NCBI GenBank assembly: GCA_017458805.1
Contig: JAFTAC010000064.1
Location: 1 to 6,893 of the forward strand
Origin: Victivallales bacterium
GTDB lineage: Bacteria > Verrucomicrobiota > Lentisphaeria > Oligosphaerales > Oligosphaeraceae
Length of the DNA stretch: 6,893 nucleotides
Reading direction: 5' to 3'
In this document: piece after piece, positions 4,817 to 6,893 of the stretch
Numbering within the stretch: position 1 is the first letter of the stretch
How the letters are laid out: each line of letters opens with the position of its first letter
The notes under the pieces: model-generated
What the model saw: only the letters and a program-made list of their open reading frames with translations
What the model was told of the DNA's origin: nothing
Database searches by the model: none
Made by a program: the position numbers and the translations under genes

Positions 4817-6841
4817 ATGACACTGATTACCGTCATAGGCCGCGGGCATTCGGGCACGCGGGCGATTTCACAGACATTGGCAAACAGCGGCGTCTATATG
4901 GGCGAACCCCTGAACAATTCATGGGACTTGATTCCCGCAGAGGAGATGTACGATGCTTGTCGTATCTTCGCAAAATACGTTGATTGGACGCCTGGCTGGG
5001 GCGTCTCGCCCACAGGACTTGAAGGCCGTTCTTTCAACTGGTCGTGGAAACGCGCCCTGGAGTGCGAGATACCCGAGGCCTTCAAACGGCGCCTCTTTTC
5101 CTTCCTTCACACGGTGCTGGAGAGCAAGGCGGAGCTGAAAGGATGGAAGATTCCCGAGACCACCCTTTGCTTCCCCTGGATATCGCGTCTTTTCCCCGAC
5201 GCGAAGTACATCTTCTGGATACGCAACCCGAGGGACTGCATCGTCGGCTCCCATGTGACCGACGACCTCAACACCTTCGGCATCCCATACGACCGCATCT
5301 ACAGCCAGCGCGGGAAGCGCGCATTGTCATGGCTCTACCAGTACAACCTCGTGCAAAGCACGCCAAAACCGAAAAACTGGATTGAGGTGCGTCTGGAGGA
5401 TTTTGTGCTGAAGCAGGAGGAGACGCTGAAGCGGCTGGAGGAGTTTCTGGGCATCCCGCTTGTGAGAATCCCCGTCAAGCCCGAGGTTATCGGACGCTGG
5501 ATTGCGGACGAGGAGGCGACGGATGAGGATCCCAACTACTTCCCCTTCCTGGAACCTGCCATGCGCGAGTACGGCTATGAGGTGCCGAAAACCTACAAGA
5601 CCGCCTTCCACTTCAAGAAGGAGGTCAACTACGATGAGGCGAAGATGCCTGCTGTCGAGCTGCCCGACATTTTGACCTTCAAAGACGGCAGCAAGGTGAC
5701 GGAGGCCGCGCAGTGGCCTGCCAGGCGCAAGGAGATTCTGGATCTGCTCTCCGACCAGGAGTACGGCTTCATGCCGCAGGGCAGGGCGGATGTGAAGGCT
5801 GAACTGCGCGAAAGCGGCAGCGCATTCGGTGGCAAGGCCATCCGCGAGCAGGTGCGCCTGACATTGAGCCGCGACACGGGGGACGGTGTGAAGTCCAGCA
5901 AAGTCGATGTGCTCATCTACCGCCCAGCGAAGGCGCAGGGCAAGGTGCCCGCATTTGTGGGACTGAACTTCTATGGTAACCATATCGTCGCGAAGGACGA
6001 GGCCATTTTCCTGCCCGACTGCTGGCTTTCCAACAGCGACAAATACAGCGTGAAGAACGGCGTGCCCTCTGAGGCTGGGCGTGGCGTCTATAGCGACGGC
6101 TGGTCGCCCGAGCTGATTGTTGATAATGGGTTTGCCCTTGTGACCGCGTGCTACAACGAGCTTGACCCTGACTACCCAGACTGCTTCCACAACGGCGTGC
6201 ATCCGCTCTACCAGGACGCGGAGTGGACCAAGCCAGCACCCAACGAGTGGGCGACTATCGGCGCTTGGGCATGGGGCTTGAGCCGCATTTTGGACTATCT
6301 GGAGACCACCAGCTGGGTGAACCCGAAGCAGGTCTCCGTCATTGGGCACTCGCGCTTGGGCAAGACCGCCCTCTGGGCAGGAGCCAACGATGAGCGCTTC
6401 GCCATCGCCTACTCCGTGCAGTCGGGCTGCGGTGGCGCGGCGCTGTCGAAGCGGTGCATCGGCGAGACGGTGGATGTCATCACCAACGCCTTCCCGCACT
6501 GGTTCTGCCAGAACTTCAGGCAGTATGCCAATGCGGAGGCGACACTGCCCTTCGATCAGCACTTCCTGCTGGCGCTCATGGCTCCGCGCCACGTCTATGT
6601 CTCCAGCGCAAGCGAAGATCACTGGGCCGACCCGAAGGGCGAGTTCCTCGCACTGGCGGCGGCAGACAAGGCATTCAACCTCGTGGGGCTGCCTGGTCTG
6701 GGGACGGACAAGATGCCCGAGCCAGAGGATGCCGTTGGCGCATCCAACGGCTACCACATCCACAGCGGTCCCCACGCGGTCTTCGCCGTCGATTGGGAAC
6801 GCTATATCGCCTTCGCAAAACGCCAGTTCGGAATGGAGTAG
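4817..6841 (+). CDS. Sulfotransferase fused to a CE15 glucuronoyl-esterase-like domain
   Basis: A 674-residue two-domain protein. Residues 1 to about 250 are a PAPS-dependent sulfotransferase: the 5'-phosphosulfate loop GRGHSGTRAIS at 8-18, the 3'-phosphate motif RNPRDCIVGS at 136-145, and the family C-terminal region VRLEDFV...LEEFLGIP. Residues about 268-674 are a complete CE15 domain, beginning NYDEAKMPAVELPDIL. It has the elbow GHSRLGK (nucleophile Ser512, oxyanion Arg513, sugar-binding Lys516), SGCGGAALSKR at 536-546, ASEDHWADP at 598-606, and the catalytic His653 in SGPH. CE15 enzymes cleave esters of glucuronic acid, such as lignin-xylan links, and are normally secreted; this protein has no signal peptide, so it should be cytoplasmic, where PAPS is. 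The residue equivalent to the fungal catalytic Glu is Gln535, so Asp601 is the likely acid. AAGGA lies six bases before the ATG. Domain identities are firm; the acceptor and joint function are unknown. Confidence 0.9.
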   Translation: MTLITVIGRGHSGTRAISQTLANSGVYMGEPLNNSWDLIPAEEMYDACRIFAKYVDWTPGWGVSPTGLEGRSFNWSWKRALECEIPEAFKRRLFSFLHTVLESKAELKGWKIPETTLCFPWISRLFPDAKYIFWIRNPRDCIVGSHVTDDLNTFGIPYDRIYSQRGKRALSWLYQYNLVQSTPKPKNWIEVRLEDFVLKQEETLKRLEEFLGIPLVRIPVKPEVIGRWIADEEATDEDPNYFPFLEPAMREYGYEVPKTYKTAFHFKKEVNYDEAKMPAVELPDILTFKDGSKVTEAAQWPARRKEILDLLSDQEYGFMPQGRADVKAELRESGSAFGGKAIREQVRLTLSRDTGDGVKSSKVDVLIYRPAKAQGKVPAFVGLNFYGNHIVAKDEAIFLPDCWLSNSDKYSVKNGVPSEAGRGVYSDGWSPELIVDNGFALVTACYNELDPDYPDCFHNGVHPLYQDAEWTKPAPNEWATIGAWAWGLSRILDYLETTSWVNPKQVSVIGHSRLGKTALWAGANDERFAIAYSVQSGCGGAALSKRCIGETVDVITNAFPHWFCQNFRQYANAEATLPFDQHFLLALMAPRHVYVSSASEDHWADPKGEFLALAAADKAFNLVGLPGLGTDKMPEPEDAVGASNGYHIHSGPHAVFAVDWERYIAFAKRQFGME

Positions 6842-6878
6842 TTGCCCTCGCTTGGGCCGCAGGTGCCTCCCCGCGCCG

Positions 6879-6893
6879 CTGCGCTTGGCGCAG
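6879..6893. terminator. Hairpin at the window edge, possibly the start of a terminator
   Basis: CTGCGC (6879-6884) and GCGCAG (6888-6893) form a perfect 6-bp stem with a three-base loop, 38 bases after the fusion gene stop. The sequence ends here, so any U-run is not visible. Confidence 0.25.

Noticed and set aside
5327..6775. Long 482-codon open frame on the minus strand opposite the fusion gene
   Set aside because: It is antisense to well-recognised sulfotransferase and CE15 motifs, has no family resemblance, and is expected from the high GC codon bias of the real gene.

Overview
The window holds five protein-coding genes in two blocks. Coding DNA is GC-rich and the starts carry good Shine-Dalgarno sites. 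The minus-strand block, in transcription order, is rpsB (ribosomal protein S2), tsf (elongation factor Ts), a 330-bp spacer full of inverted and direct repeats, and nadE (NAD+ synthase, cut by the left edge of the window). The plus-strand block is a serine alpha/beta hydrolase, a CTAG-rich repeat tract, and a 674-residue fusion of a PAPS-type sulfotransferase with a CE15 glucuronoyl-esterase-like domain. The two blocks diverge from an AT-rich intergenic region at about 3323-3743.

The organism is bacterial. A carbohydrate-active CE15 domain joined to a sulfotransferase, with a NadE of the large two-domain type, would suit a polysaccharide-using bacterium of the PVC group (Verrucomicrobiota, including Lentisphaeria or Kiritimatiellae). 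This is a weak inference from gene content and similarity recalled from memory; nothing in the window fixes the taxon.

The left block is housekeeping. S2 and EF-Ts are made from one operon with a 51-bp gap, probably from a sigma70-like promoter at 3451-3480, and nadE probably has its own promoter or relies on readthrough. The surprise is nadE. It aligns motif by motif with glutamine-dependent NAD+ synthases, and its ATP-pyrophosphatase loop is intact, but the residue where the glutaminase nucleophile cysteine should be is Gly177. The lysine-containing motif around residue 116 has also drifted. This looks like a pseudo-glutaminase NadE that may need free ammonia or an outside amidotransferase.

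The right block is accessory. The sulfotransferase half has the two PAPS-binding motifs. The esterase half has the GHSRLGK nucleophile elbow and the SGPH histidine, but glutamine at the fungal catalytic-acid position. There is no signal peptide, although CE15 enzymes are usually exported. The fusion would couple sulfate transfer and (glucuron)oyl-ester chemistry in one cytoplasmic protein, and it is the strongest candidate here for an undescribed system. The upstream hydrolase is co-oriented and may belong to the same pathway, but its substrate cannot be read from sequence.
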